Shown one piece after another: positions 1 through 8,307 of a stretch of 64,000 nucleotides of DNA. Within the stretch, counting starts at the first letter, position 1, and each line of letters starts with the position of its first letter. The stretch lies in assembly GCA_963849695.1 (NCBI GenBank), contig CAWKIT010000004.1, positions 78,033-142,032 of the forward strand, in the 5' to 3' direction. Origin of the DNA: DASSUW01 sp963849695 (lineage in GTDB: Bacteria; Actinomycetota; Thermoleophilia; Solirubrobacterales; Solirubrobacteraceae). The position numbers were made by a program, and so were the translations under genes. Below the pieces are notes generated by a model that saw nothing but the letters and a program-made list of their open reading frames with translations, did no database searches and was not told where the DNA came from.

Positions 1-2
1 TC

Positions 3-2132
3 GGGCTGGTGGCGGCGGTGGTGGTCTCGGGGATCGACCTCGAGTACCTCAAGCCGCGGCGGTGGGGAGAGCTGGCGGAGGGGGTGACGGCCGGCGCGCA
101 GTCGCTCGGCACCGTGCGGATGCCCTACGAGGGGGTGGACCCGTGGCCGCGCGCGGCGCTCGAGCTGGCGGGCTCGCTGCTGCTGACGGGGGCGGCGCTG
201 CTGGCGTGCTGGCCGCGGGGAAGCGGTTCGCAGCCGCCCACCCCGCAACCGACCCGCGGCTACCCGTTCATGGCGCTGATCGTGCTGCTCGTGCTCGTGG
301 TCTCGCCGGTGGTCTCGCTGGGGGGGACGCGGCCGCTGCTGCTGGGCGCGGCGATCGCGGCGCTGACGGTGTGCTTCCTGTGGCTCGAGCGGCTGCCGCT
401 GCGGCCGGGGATCGGGGTCGCCGCGCTGTTGGGCGTGGCGCTGGCGGGCGCGCTGCCGCTCGCTGCGGTGGTCGATCGCGGCGAGCCGTGGTTCGACTAC
501 AAGGCGTTCGCCGAGGGGCTCGGGCCCGACGATCCGGTGCGGTTCAGCTGGGAGCAGAGCTACGGGCCGATCACATGGCCGCGCGACGGCAACGAGGTGA
601 TGCGCGTGCGGTCCGACGAGCCGCACTACTGGAAGCTCGCGAACCTGACGCGGTTCGACGGGACCCGCTGGCGCGAGGCGACACCCGGCGAGGACTCGGA
701 GGTCGACAGCGAGCTGCGCGACGACTGGCGCAACGAGCCGGGCTGGATCGACGAGGCCGAGGTGTCGATCCGCCGCATGCGCACGCTGGACGTGCCGGCG
801 GCCGGCTCGATCCTGGAGATCGACAACGCGACGCGGGCGCTGCGGCCGTCCGGCGTCCCCGGGCGTTGGACGGCGAGCTCGGAGCTGCGCCGCGGTGACT
901 CGTACACCGTCGAGTCCTACGTCCCGACCCCGATCGCCGCCGACCTGCGCACGGCCGACACGACCGGCTTTCGCATCGAGCGCGAGGACGACCTGACCAT
1001 GCTCGTGCCGTTCCTGCCCGACCGGCGGCCGACCGTGCGGTCGGTGGGCGGGATCGGCGAGGGGGTGCTCGAGTCGGGGGTCGTCCAGTTCCGGCCGTTC
1101 GGCGACACGCGCGACCCGTACGTGTCCTATCCGGAGATCCGCCGCACGCGCTACGGCGAGGTCGGGGCGACGCTGCGGCGGTCGCCGTACGCGCGCACCT
1201 GGGCGCTCGCGCGACGCCTGCGGGCGGCCTCCGAGACTCCGTTCGAGTACGTGCTGGCGATCGACACCTACCTGCAACAGGACTTCGGCTACTCGGAGCG
1301 GCCGGCGCCGCCGCAGGCCGGCCGGGCGCCGCTGGACGCGTTCCTGGTCGATACCAAGGAGGGCTACTGCCAGCACTTCTCCGGCGCGATGGCGCTGCTG
1401 CTGCGCATGGGCGGCGTGCCGGCCCGGGTGGCGACGGGCTTCAGCCCGGGGGGCTTCTCGCAGCGGCGCGACGCCTGGATCGTGCGCGACACCGACGCCC
1501 ACGCGTGGGTGGAGGCGTGGTTCGACCACCTCGGCTGGGTGTCGTTCGACCCGACGCCGGGCTCGACGCCTGCCCGTTCCCAGATCGCATCGATCGAGGC
1601 GTCGCAGCCGGCGATTCCGGGCGGGGAGGCTGACGACGGGCCGGCGACCGGAGGCGCCGGCGGGACGGGAGCGCGGCCGGGCCTCCGGGCCGATCTGCTC
1701 CTCAACCCTCAGGCGTCCGGCGATGACGGGCCGGCGAGCGGGCAGGGCGGCGCCGTCCCCTGGTGGACGTGGGCTCTGTTCGGGGCGGGCGCGGTCGTTC
1801 TGATCCTGTGGCTCGTCACCTGGTGGCGCCGCCGGCGCCGGCTCGCGCGCCTGGCCCCGCGAGATCGCGCGGTCGCGGAGCTCGAGGCCGCTCTGCGGCG
1901 CGCGGGCCGCCCGCTGTCGCCGGGTACGACGCTGCGCCAGCTCGAGCAGCGGCTCGGCGCCACGCCCGACGCCGCCGCCTACCTCCGAGCCCTCAGCGCC
2001 TCCCGCTACGGTCCCGCCGAGGTGACGCCCACGCCGGCGCAGCGCCGAGCCCTCCGCCGAGCCCTGGCCCAGGGCCTCGGGCCGGCCGGACGGCTCCGGG
2101 CCCTCTGGGCACTCCCGCCCCGGCCCCGCTGA
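3..2132 (+). CDS. Transglutaminase-like membrane protein (TgpA/DUF3488 type), 5' truncated
   Basis: The frame is open at the left edge, so the gene starts upstream; a GTG at 9 is only the first start visible. About four hydrophobic segments come first, then a soluble domain, then one membrane segment followed by an Arg-rich stretch and a short DUF4129-like tail. The soluble domain carries a transglutaminase triad: Cys454 in KEGYCQHF, His498 in DAHAWVEAW and Asp514 in WVSFDPTPG, numbered from position 9. This architecture matches the TgpA/DUF3488 family, usually found next to MoxR ATPase and DUF58 genes, which would lie left of the window. The substrate is unknown. Confidence 0.88.
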   Translation, partial: GLVAAVVVSGIDLEYLKPRRWGELAEGVTAGAQSLGTVRMPYEGVDPWPRAALELAGSLLLTGAALLACWPRGSGSQPPTPQPTRGYPFMALIVLLVLVVSPVVSLGGTRPLLLGAAIAALTVCFLWLERLPLRPGIGVAALLGVALAGALPLAAVVDRGEPWFDYKAFAEGLGPDDPVRFSWEQSYGPITWPRDGNEVMRVRSDEPHYWKLANLTRFDGTRWREATPGEDSEVDSELRDDWRNEPGWIDEAEVSIRRMRTLDVPAAGSILEIDNATRALRPSGVPGRWTASSELRRGDSYTVESYVPTPIAADLRTADTTGFRIEREDDLTMLVPFLPDRRPTVRSVGGIGEGVLESGVVQFRPFGDTRDPYVSYPEIRRTRYGEVGATLRRSPYARTWALARRLRAASETPFEYVLAIDTYLQQDFGYSERPAPPQAGRAPLDAFLVDTKEGYCQHFSGAMALLLRMGGVPARVATGFSPGGFSQRRDAWIVRDTDAHAWVEAWFDHLGWVSFDPTPGSTPARSQIASIEASQPAIPGGEADDGPATGGAGGTGARPGLRADLLLNPQASGDDGPASGQGGAVPWWTWALFGAGAVVLILWLVTWWRRRRRLARLAPRDRAVAELEAALRRAGRPLSPGTTLRQLEQRLGATPDAAAYLRALSASRYGPAEVTPTPAQRRALRRALAQGLGPAGRLRALWALPPRPR

Positions 2133-2188
2133 GCCGCGCTCCAGCCCGGTTCGAACGTCCGCGGTTCGGGCCCTGCGGCTCACGAAAT

Positions 2189-2347
2189 GTCAACTGCGGC
2201 TGGGTAAGGGAGCGAGGGAGCCGCCGGCGAGACTGGCGAGGGGGGTGGCTAGAGAAACTGTCCTCCTGGGAAAGGTTTGCTTGCCACCCCCCACCCGAGA
2301 CCAGCCGCGCGAACGGCTCCCTCGCTCCCCTACCCAGCGCAGTTGAC
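2189..2347. repeat. 159-bp imperfect inverted repeat between convergent genes
   Basis: Two arms of roughly 70 bp read as imperfect reverse complements of each other. The outer ends are GTCAACTGCG on the left and CGCAGTTGAC on the right. The arms share a GGGAGCGAGGGAGCCG block and a G-rich GGGGTGG block nearer the centre. The element fills most of the 251-bp gap between the convergent transglutaminase and ThyX-like genes. It could be a MITE-like palindromic element or a large bidirectional terminator. No target-site duplication is obvious. Confidence 0.75.
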
Positions 2348-2383
2348 GTTCGCCCGAGCTACGGGCGGCACTCCAAGCAGACG

Positions 2384-3979
2384 TCAGCGGGACAGCGCGG
2401 CCCGGCGGTGGTGCGCCCGCATCTCGCTGAGGATTCGCTCCAGGCGCGGCTCGGACGAGCGGTCGACGTGGTCCATCGCCGCGGCGACTGCCGGGTGGAC
2501 CGACGCGATCTGGGCGTGCATCTCGTGCGCGACGGCGCGGTAGCCGGGATGGCCCTCGCGGCCCGAGCGCAGCTCGATCAGGTGCATCGCCTCGCGCGCG
2601 TTCATGTCGAGCACGTAGCGCATGCGGTAGCCGAGGCAGAGCGCGTAGGGGGCGGCCTCGGCCAGGCCCGTCCCGGCGAGGCGCTCGTACTCGGTGCGCG
2701 AGCGCTCGAGGGCGCTCGCGTAGCGGTCGCCGCAGCCGGCGGCCACGACCTCCTCCGGGATGCCGGCGCCGAGATCGGGCGTCAGGGCCTGCCACTGCAC
2801 GGTCAGCATCCGATGGCGCTGGAGGTCGCGGAACGCGCCGTAGTCGGACACCACCTCGAACCGGTAGCGGAGCGCCTCGAAGCCGCGGCCCGGCCGGTGG
2901 CGGCGGTTGCGCCGGTCGCCGACGAGATCGGCGAGCACGCGCGCGCGCTCGTCCTCGCTCAGGTCGTGCACGGCTTCGAGCGTCGTCTCCTCGCCGGCCG
3001 CGGCGGCCTCGAACAGCAAGGCGGCCAGCAGCCGTTCCTCGTCGCCGTCGACGTGCAGCAGCCGGACCGACGGGCCGGCATCCGGCACCGCCTCGCGGCG
3101 GTCGAGCCCGAGCCGCGCCACCCAGCGCTCGGTGGCGGCGCGGCGGCGCTCGAGATAGGCCACCCACTCGCCGCCGCGGTCCGGCCGCTCGACGCGCGCG
3201 ACGAAGCTCGGCATCGTCGCCTTGATCGCGTCCAGGATCATCTGGCCGTAGGCGCGCGCCTCCGGCAGCGGGTCGGCCATCAGGTGCAGGATCAGCTGCT
3301 CGTACGCCTGGCCGGTCGCGTAGATGCCCATGTGCGAGAGCGAGGCGGCCGGCAGCAACCCGCGCAGCAGGTCGAGCGCCTTGGCGTTCACGGCGCGCCG
3401 GCGCGCGGCCGCCGGCTCGCCCTCCGCGCGCGGGAACGTCTCGTCGACCCATGCGCGCACGCGCGGGAGCGCCTCGGCGTAGGCGTCGAACAGCGCGTTC
3501 ATCGCCGCCTCGTACGCCGGTCCGAGCTCCGGCGAGCGGTAGTAGCGATAGCCGCCCCCGGGCATCGGCGCGTCGTACGCGATGTAGCGCGTGGACTGCT
3601 CGAGGTAGGCCGCCGGCCGAGGGCGCTGGAGGGTCTTGGTGAGGATGTTCGAGACCCACTCGCACGCGACGTGCGCGCCGCCGAGCTGGGCCACCGAATC
3701 GTCGCCGTAGCCGACGAAGATACGCTCGTAGAGCTCGGCGGCGCGCCGGCCCTCCTCGGCCTCCCACGCCGGCCCGCCGCTGTCCGGCAGCGAGTCCGCG
3801 AACTCGTCGAGGAACAGCCGCCGCAGCGTGCCCGGGTAACGCGAGTAGCGGGCGAACAGCGCGCCCTTGACCGTCTCCGGAAGGTTCACGAGCGCGAACA
3901 CCGGACCGTCGAGATCGGTCACGTGCGGGGCGAGCCGCGCCCGCTCGGAGGGGGTCAGATCATCGGACGGGTAGCGCAC
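2384..3979 (-). CDS. Tandem ThyX-family protein (FAD-dependent thymidylate synthase-like)
   Basis: This 531-residue protein is about twice the usual ThyX length and reads as two ThyX-like halves. The N half has YGDDSVAQLGG and LEQSTRY, which resembles the end of the ThyX signature but lacks its RHR. The C half has RHRMLTVQW, which keeps RHR but lacks the Ser-x-Arg end. ThyX makes dTMP from dUMP with FAD and methylene-folate, and its active site forms at subunit interfaces. Long ThyX-like proteins of this type are known in bacteria, but whether this one is a working thymidylate synthase cannot be read from the sequence. It stands alone and starts at ATG. Confidence 0.8.
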   Translation of the reverse strand: MRYPSDDLTPSERARLAPHVTDLDGPVFALVNLPETVKGALFARYSRYPGTLRRLFLDEFADSLPDSGGPAWEAEEGRRAAELYERIFVGYGDDSVAQLGGAHVACEWVSNILTKTLQRPRPAAYLEQSTRYIAYDAPMPGGGYRYYRSPELGPAYEAAMNALFDAYAEALPRVRAWVDETFPRAEGEPAAARRRAVNAKALDLLRGLLPAASLSHMGIYATGQAYEQLILHLMADPLPEARAYGQMILDAIKATMPSFVARVERPDRGGEWVAYLERRRAATERWVARLGLDRREAVPDAGPSVRLLHVDGDEERLLAALLFEAAAAGEETTLEAVHDLSEDERARVLADLVGDRRNRRHRPGRGFEALRYRFEVVSDYGAFRDLQRHRMLTVQWQALTPDLGAGIPEEVVAAGCGDRYASALERSRTEYERLAGTGLAEAAPYALCLGYRMRYVLDMNAREAMHLIELRSGREGHPGYRAVAHEMHAQIASVHPAVAAAMDHVDRSSEPRLERILSEMRAHHRRAALSR

Positions 3980-4023
3980 GGGACGGCCACCCTAGCGCGG
4001 CCTCCGGAGCGATCCGGGCGGCC

Positions 4024-5190
4024 TCACGACCCGAGCTCCGCGCCCGCCGCGGCCACGCCGCAATCGGCCCGCCGGCGCTCGCGCGACCCGTTCGTCCAGG
4101 CGCTGGCCGCGACGAGCCGGCGGTCGATCTCCACCTCGCGGCCGTCGACCCCGAGCGCGAGACCGAGCTTCGCGGCGAGCTTGAGCTGGTCCGAGCCGTC
4201 GCGCACGTCGTACACGGCGCGCTCGACCACGCCTACGGCGATCGCACGCCGCACGAGCGCGCGCAGCTCGCGCGTGACGGCCGGCGGCCACGGCAACCGC
4301 CGCGCGAGCAGAGGCTCGGCTGCGGCGCGGTTCGCCGGGTCGCGCAGGTCCAGGCGCGCCACCGTCTCGACCGCCTGTCCGCCGCGCACGCCGGGCCCGG
4401 CGGTCCGGAACGCGAGCTCGCGCAGGCCGGCCGCGTCGCGGGTCAGCTCGACGATCGCGGCACGGTCGGGCGCCCCGTCGATGCGCAGGCCCACGCCGGG
4501 CATCGAGGCGCCGGCATCGAACGCGTCGACGCGCGTGCGGAGGTAGTAGGTCGTCATGCCGCGGCCGGCGCGCACGCCGGCGCTCGCGGCGGCGGTCGAC
4601 TCGAGCACCGTCAGCTCGAAGCCGCCGCCGCCGGCGTCCGCGGCGCCGCTCAGCACGGCGCCGGCGTCGCCGAAGCGCCACGTCGGCTCGACGTCGTCGC
4701 GGTCTTCGGAACGCAGGAACCGGACCGCCGCCGCGGCGTCCGGGAACTCCCACGCGCGGCCGGAGCCGAGCACATAGTCGAGCTTGCCGCCCACCCCGAC
4801 CTCGAGTCCGAGCGGGCTCGCCTCGACGCCGATCCCGACCGACCCGCCGACCTTCCGCGTCTGCGCGTGCGTGATCAGCATCGACCCGTCCGAACGCCGC
4901 GCGGCCGTCCAGCCGTCGTCGGCGCCCAGCCGCAGCGAGGCGACGGTGAACGTCAGCCCCTCGCCGCGCGTGTGCTCGGCCACCGTGCACGGGGACAGGC
5001 CCGCCGCCGCGGCGTCGGAGGCCCGGCACACGTCGCCGGCGACGATGCAGATGCCGGTCCGAACACCGTCGGCCACCGCGCTCGCCACACCTCCGAGCCC
5101 GACCGCCACGCCCGCGCCCGCCAGCGCGGCCCCCACGAGCGCGAGCAGCGCCGCGTACTCGGCAGTCGTCTGGCCCGCGTCATCGCGCAT
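4024..5190 (-). CDS. Flp-pilin-like N-terminus joined to a large unknown domain
   Basis: The 388-residue product opens with MRDDAGQTTAEYAALLALVG followed by a hydrophobic run. This matches the class III prepilin pattern of Flp/TadE pilins, where prepilin peptidase cuts before a segment containing Thr/Glu/Tyr. Flp pilins are normally 50-70 residues, whereas here about 340 further residues follow. They are rich in glycine and alanine with alternating charged and hydrophobic stretches, and I do not recognise them as a family. The protein is probably exported and anchored by its N-terminal helix (inference). No tad assembly genes are in the window. It lies just downstream of nuoN on the same strand, separated by 121 bp. 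Confidence 0.6.
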   Translation of the reverse strand: MRDDAGQTTAEYAALLALVGAALAGAGVAVGLGGVASAVADGVRTGICIVAGDVCRASDAAAAGLSPCTVAEHTRGEGLTFTVASLRLGADDGWTAARRSDGSMLITHAQTRKVGGSVGIGVEASPLGLEVGVGGKLDYVLGSGRAWEFPDAAAAVRFLRSEDRDDVEPTWRFGDAGAVLSGAADAGGGGFELTVLESTAAASAGVRAGRGMTTYYLRTRVDAFDAGASMPGVGLRIDGAPDRAAIVELTRDAAGLRELAFRTAGPGVRGGQAVETVARLDLRDPANRAAAEPLLARRLPWPPAVTRELRALVRRAIAVGVVERAVYDVRDGSDQLKLAAKLGLALGVDGREVEIDRRLVAASAWTNGSRERRRADCGVAAAGAELGS

Positions 5191-5311
5191 GCCGGGAGAT
5201 AGGCCGGGGCGACGAAACTTCGCCCCCGGCGCGAGCCACTCGGGGGCGACGATGACCGCGGGGCGGCGACGAGCCGCTCGCGGCGGCCGCCACGATTCAG
5301 GCGCGCGGCGC

Positions 5312-6835
5312 TCAGACGAGGGAGGTCAGCGCGGCGCCGGCGTCGCGGGCGACGTCGAACAGCGGCTCGGGGTAGATGCCGAAGACGATCGTGGCCGTCG
5401 CGCACACGATCGCCACGAACATGACCTCCACCTGCCGCCGCGGCCGGGGCGGCGGCGCAACCGCGACCTCGGCGTCGGCCTCCTGGGAGCCGCCGGCGAT
5501 CGCCGGGCGCCCGCCGGGCCGCAGCGCCACCGCCTCGGTCGGCGACCGCATCCACACCGCCGCGATCACGCGCAGGTAATACGCCAGCGAGATCGCCGAG
5601 CCGATCACGATCGCGACGCCGATCCAGCCGTACTCGTTGGCCACCGCGGCCCGGATCAGCTGCAGCTTGCCGAAGAACCCGGCCGTCGCCGGCATGCCCG
5701 CCAGCGCCAGCATCGCGATCGTCATCGGCCAGGCCAGCAGCGGCCGGTCGGCGCCCAGCCCGTACAGGTTCGAGATGTCGTCGCCCAGCCCGGTCTCCCG
5801 CTCGCGCGCCACGATCACCGCGAACGCGGCGAGGTTCATCAGCGCGTACACGAACAGGTAGAAGACCGTCGCCTCGACCCCGAGGCGGGTGGAGACCATC
5901 ACGCCGGCCAGCATGTAGCCCGCCTGCGCGACCGACGAGTACGCCAGCAGCCGCTTGAGCGAAGACTGGCCGATCGCGCCCACGTTCCCGACGACGATCG
6001 TGATGATCGCCAGCACCGACAGCGCCGGCCCCCACGTGGTCGCGAAGTTGATCAGCGCCACGTCGAACAGCCGCAGCAGCACCCCGAACGCCGCCGCCTT
6101 CGTCGCCACCGCCATGAACGCCGTGACCGCTGTCGGCGCGCCCTCGTAGACGTCCGGCGTCCACTGGTGGAACGGCGCCACCGACGCCTTGAACGCCAGC
6201 CCCGCCACCACCAGGGCGATGCCGGTGAACATCAGAACGTCCTCGGTCGCTCCCTCGGCGATCCCCACGTAGTCCGTCGAGCCCGTCGCGCCGTACAGGA
6301 ACGCCATCCCGTAGAGCAGGGTCGCCGAGCCGACCGACCCGATGATCAGGTACTTGAGCCCCGACTCCAGCGACTGCTCGCGCCGCATATGCGTCGCGCA
6401 CAACACGTAGAGCGGGATCGACAGCAGCTCGAAGCCCAGGAACAGGACCACGAGGTTCTGCGCCGCCACCAGTACGACCATCCCCAGGATCGAGGTCAGG
6501 AGCAGAGCGAAGTACTCGCCCTCGCCCGCCTCTTCGACCGCCCGCGAGCGCCACGACAGCAGCACGGTGGCCGCACCGCCCACGCAGAACACCATCGTCA
6601 GCGCCAGCGTGAGGTCGTCGATGGCCAGCGAGTCCTCGATGATCGAGGTGTTCGCGCCCCACTGCCAGATGCCGAGCCCGATCGTCGTCCCCAGCGCCAC
6701 CAGCGTCAGGAACGGCACCACGTGGCGCCGCACGAACGCCGACCGCAGCAGCCCCACCATCAGCACGATGCAGGCGCCGGCCGTCAGCGCGATCAGCGGA
6801 GAGAGCGCCTCCCAGTCGATGACCGGGCCCTTCAC
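5312..6835 (-). CDS. nuoN: NADH-quinone oxidoreductase subunit N
   Basis: A 507-residue polytopic membrane protein of the Mrp-antiporter-like family that pumps protons in complex I. Recognisable stretches are ELLSIPLYVLCATHMR, KASVAPFHQWTPDVYEGAPT, with the conserved lysine before the amphipathic helix, and KRLLAYSSVAQAGYM. The length fits NuoN with a modest cytoplasmic C-terminal insertion rich in Ala and Pro. It is the last gene of the nuoJKLMN block. The start ATG overlaps the end of nuoM by four bases, pointing to translational coupling. Confidence 0.96.
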   Translation of the reverse strand: MKGPVIDWEALSPLIALTAGACIVLMVGLLRSAFVRRHVVPFLTLVALGTTIGLGIWQWGANTSIIEDSLAIDDLTLALTMVFCVGGAATVLLSWRSRAVEEAGEGEYFALLLTSILGMVVLVAAQNLVVLFLGFELLSIPLYVLCATHMRREQSLESGLKYLIIGSVGSATLLYGMAFLYGATGSTDYVGIAEGATEDVLMFTGIALVVAGLAFKASVAPFHQWTPDVYEGAPTAVTAFMAVATKAAAFGVLLRLFDVALINFATTWGPALSVLAIITIVVGNVGAIGQSSLKRLLAYSSVAQAGYMLAGVMVSTRLGVEATVFYLFVYALMNLAAFAVIVARERETGLGDDISNLYGLGADRPLLAWPMTIAMLALAGMPATAGFFGKLQLIRAAVANEYGWIGVAIVIGSAISLAYYLRVIAAVWMRSPTEAVALRPGGRPAIAGGSQEADAEVAVAPPPRPRRQVEVMFVAIVCATATIVFGIYPEPLFDVARDAGAALTSLV

Positions 6836-8307
6836 CGGCCCGCTCCCGTGACCGCCTGCGACGCCGCCTGTACAGCCGGCTCACCGGCATCCAGGGCATG
6901 CTGCGGGAACAGCGCGAAGGCGATGATCGCCGCCACCAGCGGCACGATCACCACCGCGTCGCGCAGCGACATGTCGAACGACGTCACCGCCGGGCCCTGG
7001 CGGTTGTGCATCGAGCGGATGTACATCCGCAGCGCGTACACGGAGGCGAGGATGACGCCGGTCGACGCGATGATCGCCACCGCCAGCTTGGACTCGAACA
7101 CCCCGAACAGGATCAGGAACTCGCCGACGAAGTTCGCCGAGCCCGGCATCGCCAGCGTGGCCAGCGTGGCGATCAGGAACAGCGTCGCCAGCATCGGCGC
7201 CCGGAACGCGATCCCGCCCATGTCGCGGATGTCCTCCGACCCGCCCGCGCGCGCCGCCAGCAGCGAGATGATCAGGAACAGCGGCGCGACCACCAGCCCG
7301 TGGTTGACCGCCTGCAGCAGCGCGCCCTGCGCCCCCTTGGCGGCTTCGTCCAGCGCGAAGATCCCGAGCGTGATGAACCCGAGCTGCGCCACCGACGAGT
7401 AGCCGAGGATGAGCCGGATGTTCGTCTGCGTGAACGCCTGGATCGAGCCGTAGAGGATCGACAGCAGCCCCACCACGAGCAGGATCATCTGCCAGTCCTC
7501 GGCCGCCGCCGGGAACAGCGGCAGCACGATCCGCAGGAAGCCGTAGGCGGCGACCTTCGACACCACGCCGGAGAACACCGCGAGCGCCGGCAGCGGCATG
7601 TTGCGGTAGGTGTCCGGCATCCAGCCGTGCACCGGGAACGCCGGCATCTTGATCAGGAAGGCGAGCGCGAACCCCGCGAACAGGAGCTTCTGCGTGCCCT
7701 CGCCGAGCAGGTTCGCCTGCAGGAACGCGAACGAGAAGTCCGGCGTCGGGCCCCTCGCGGAGAGCACCGCGGTCGCCACCGCCGCCGCCAGCATCAGCAG
7801 CGAGCCGACGAGCGTGTAGATGAACATCTTGACCGCTGCCTGGATCCGATCCGGCCCGCCCCACTGGCCGACCAGGAAGTAGAACGGCACCAGCATCAGG
7901 TCGAAGAACAGGACGAACAGCGCCAGGTCCTGGGCGAGGAACGAGCCCAGCACGGCGGTCTCGGCGATCCCGAAGTGGACGGCGAACAGCTTCGGCCGCG
8001 CCGGCGGCCGCAATGCGATCCAGAGCGCCGAGGCGGCGAACAGCAGTGTCGTCAACCCCACGAGCCACAGGTTCAGCCCGTCGACCCCGAGCGAGTAGCG
8101 GATCCCGAGGTCCTCGATCCACGCGTCGTCGGTGATGTACTGGAGCCCGGCCCCGGGCTCGTAGTCGACCAGCATGATCACCGCGTAGCCGAGCGGCACC
8201 AGCGCGCCGACGAGCGCGAACAGCGGTGCCACCGCGCGCGGCGCCAGCGCGCCCAGCAGCGTCAGCAGCAGCGGCCAGAAGATCAGGATCGAGAGGTGGA
8301 CCGTCAT
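6832..8307 (-). CDS. nuoM: NADH-quinone oxidoreductase subunit M
   Basis: A 491-residue antiporter-like proton-pumping subunit of complex I. I place the start at the ATG giving MTVHLSILIFWPLL, because the open frame runs on upstream only through the frameshifted nuoL. Family marks include SLGVDGLNLWLV, KMPAFPVHGWMPDTY with the conserved lysine, and ILGYSSVAQLGF. The start overlaps the nuoL stop by four bases and the stop overlaps the nuoN start, so translation of the block is tightly coupled. Confidence 0.96.
   Translation of the reverse strand: MTVHLSILIFWPLLLTLLGALAPRAVAPLFALVGALVPLGYAVIMLVDYEPGAGLQYITDDAWIEDLGIRYSLGVDGLNLWLVGLTTLLFAASALWIALRPPARPKLFAVHFGIAETAVLGSFLAQDLALFVLFFDLMLVPFYFLVGQWGGPDRIQAAVKMFIYTLVGSLLMLAAAVATAVLSARGPTPDFSFAFLQANLLGEGTQKLLFAGFALAFLIKMPAFPVHGWMPDTYRNMPLPALAVFSGVVSKVAAYGFLRIVLPLFPAAAEDWQMILLVVGLLSILYGSIQAFTQTNIRLILGYSSVAQLGFITLGIFALDEAAKGAQGALLQAVNHGLVVAPLFLIISLLAARAGGSEDIRDMGGIAFRAPMLATLFLIATLATLAMPGSANFVGEFLILFGVFESKLAVAIIASTGVILASVYALRMYIRSMHNRQGPAVTSFDMSLRDAVVIVPLVAAIIAFALFPQHALDAGEPAVQAASQAVTGAGR

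Noticed and set aside
1763..4546. A 927-residue plus-strand open frame over the transglutaminase end and the ThyX-like gene
   Set aside because: It is an Arg/Ala-rich shadow of high-GC antisense codons, crosses the inverted repeat and overlaps two real genes.
4784..7402. A long plus-strand frame opposite nuoN
   Set aside because: No family features, skewed Arg/His/Gln composition, and it is fully antisense to nuoN and nuoM.
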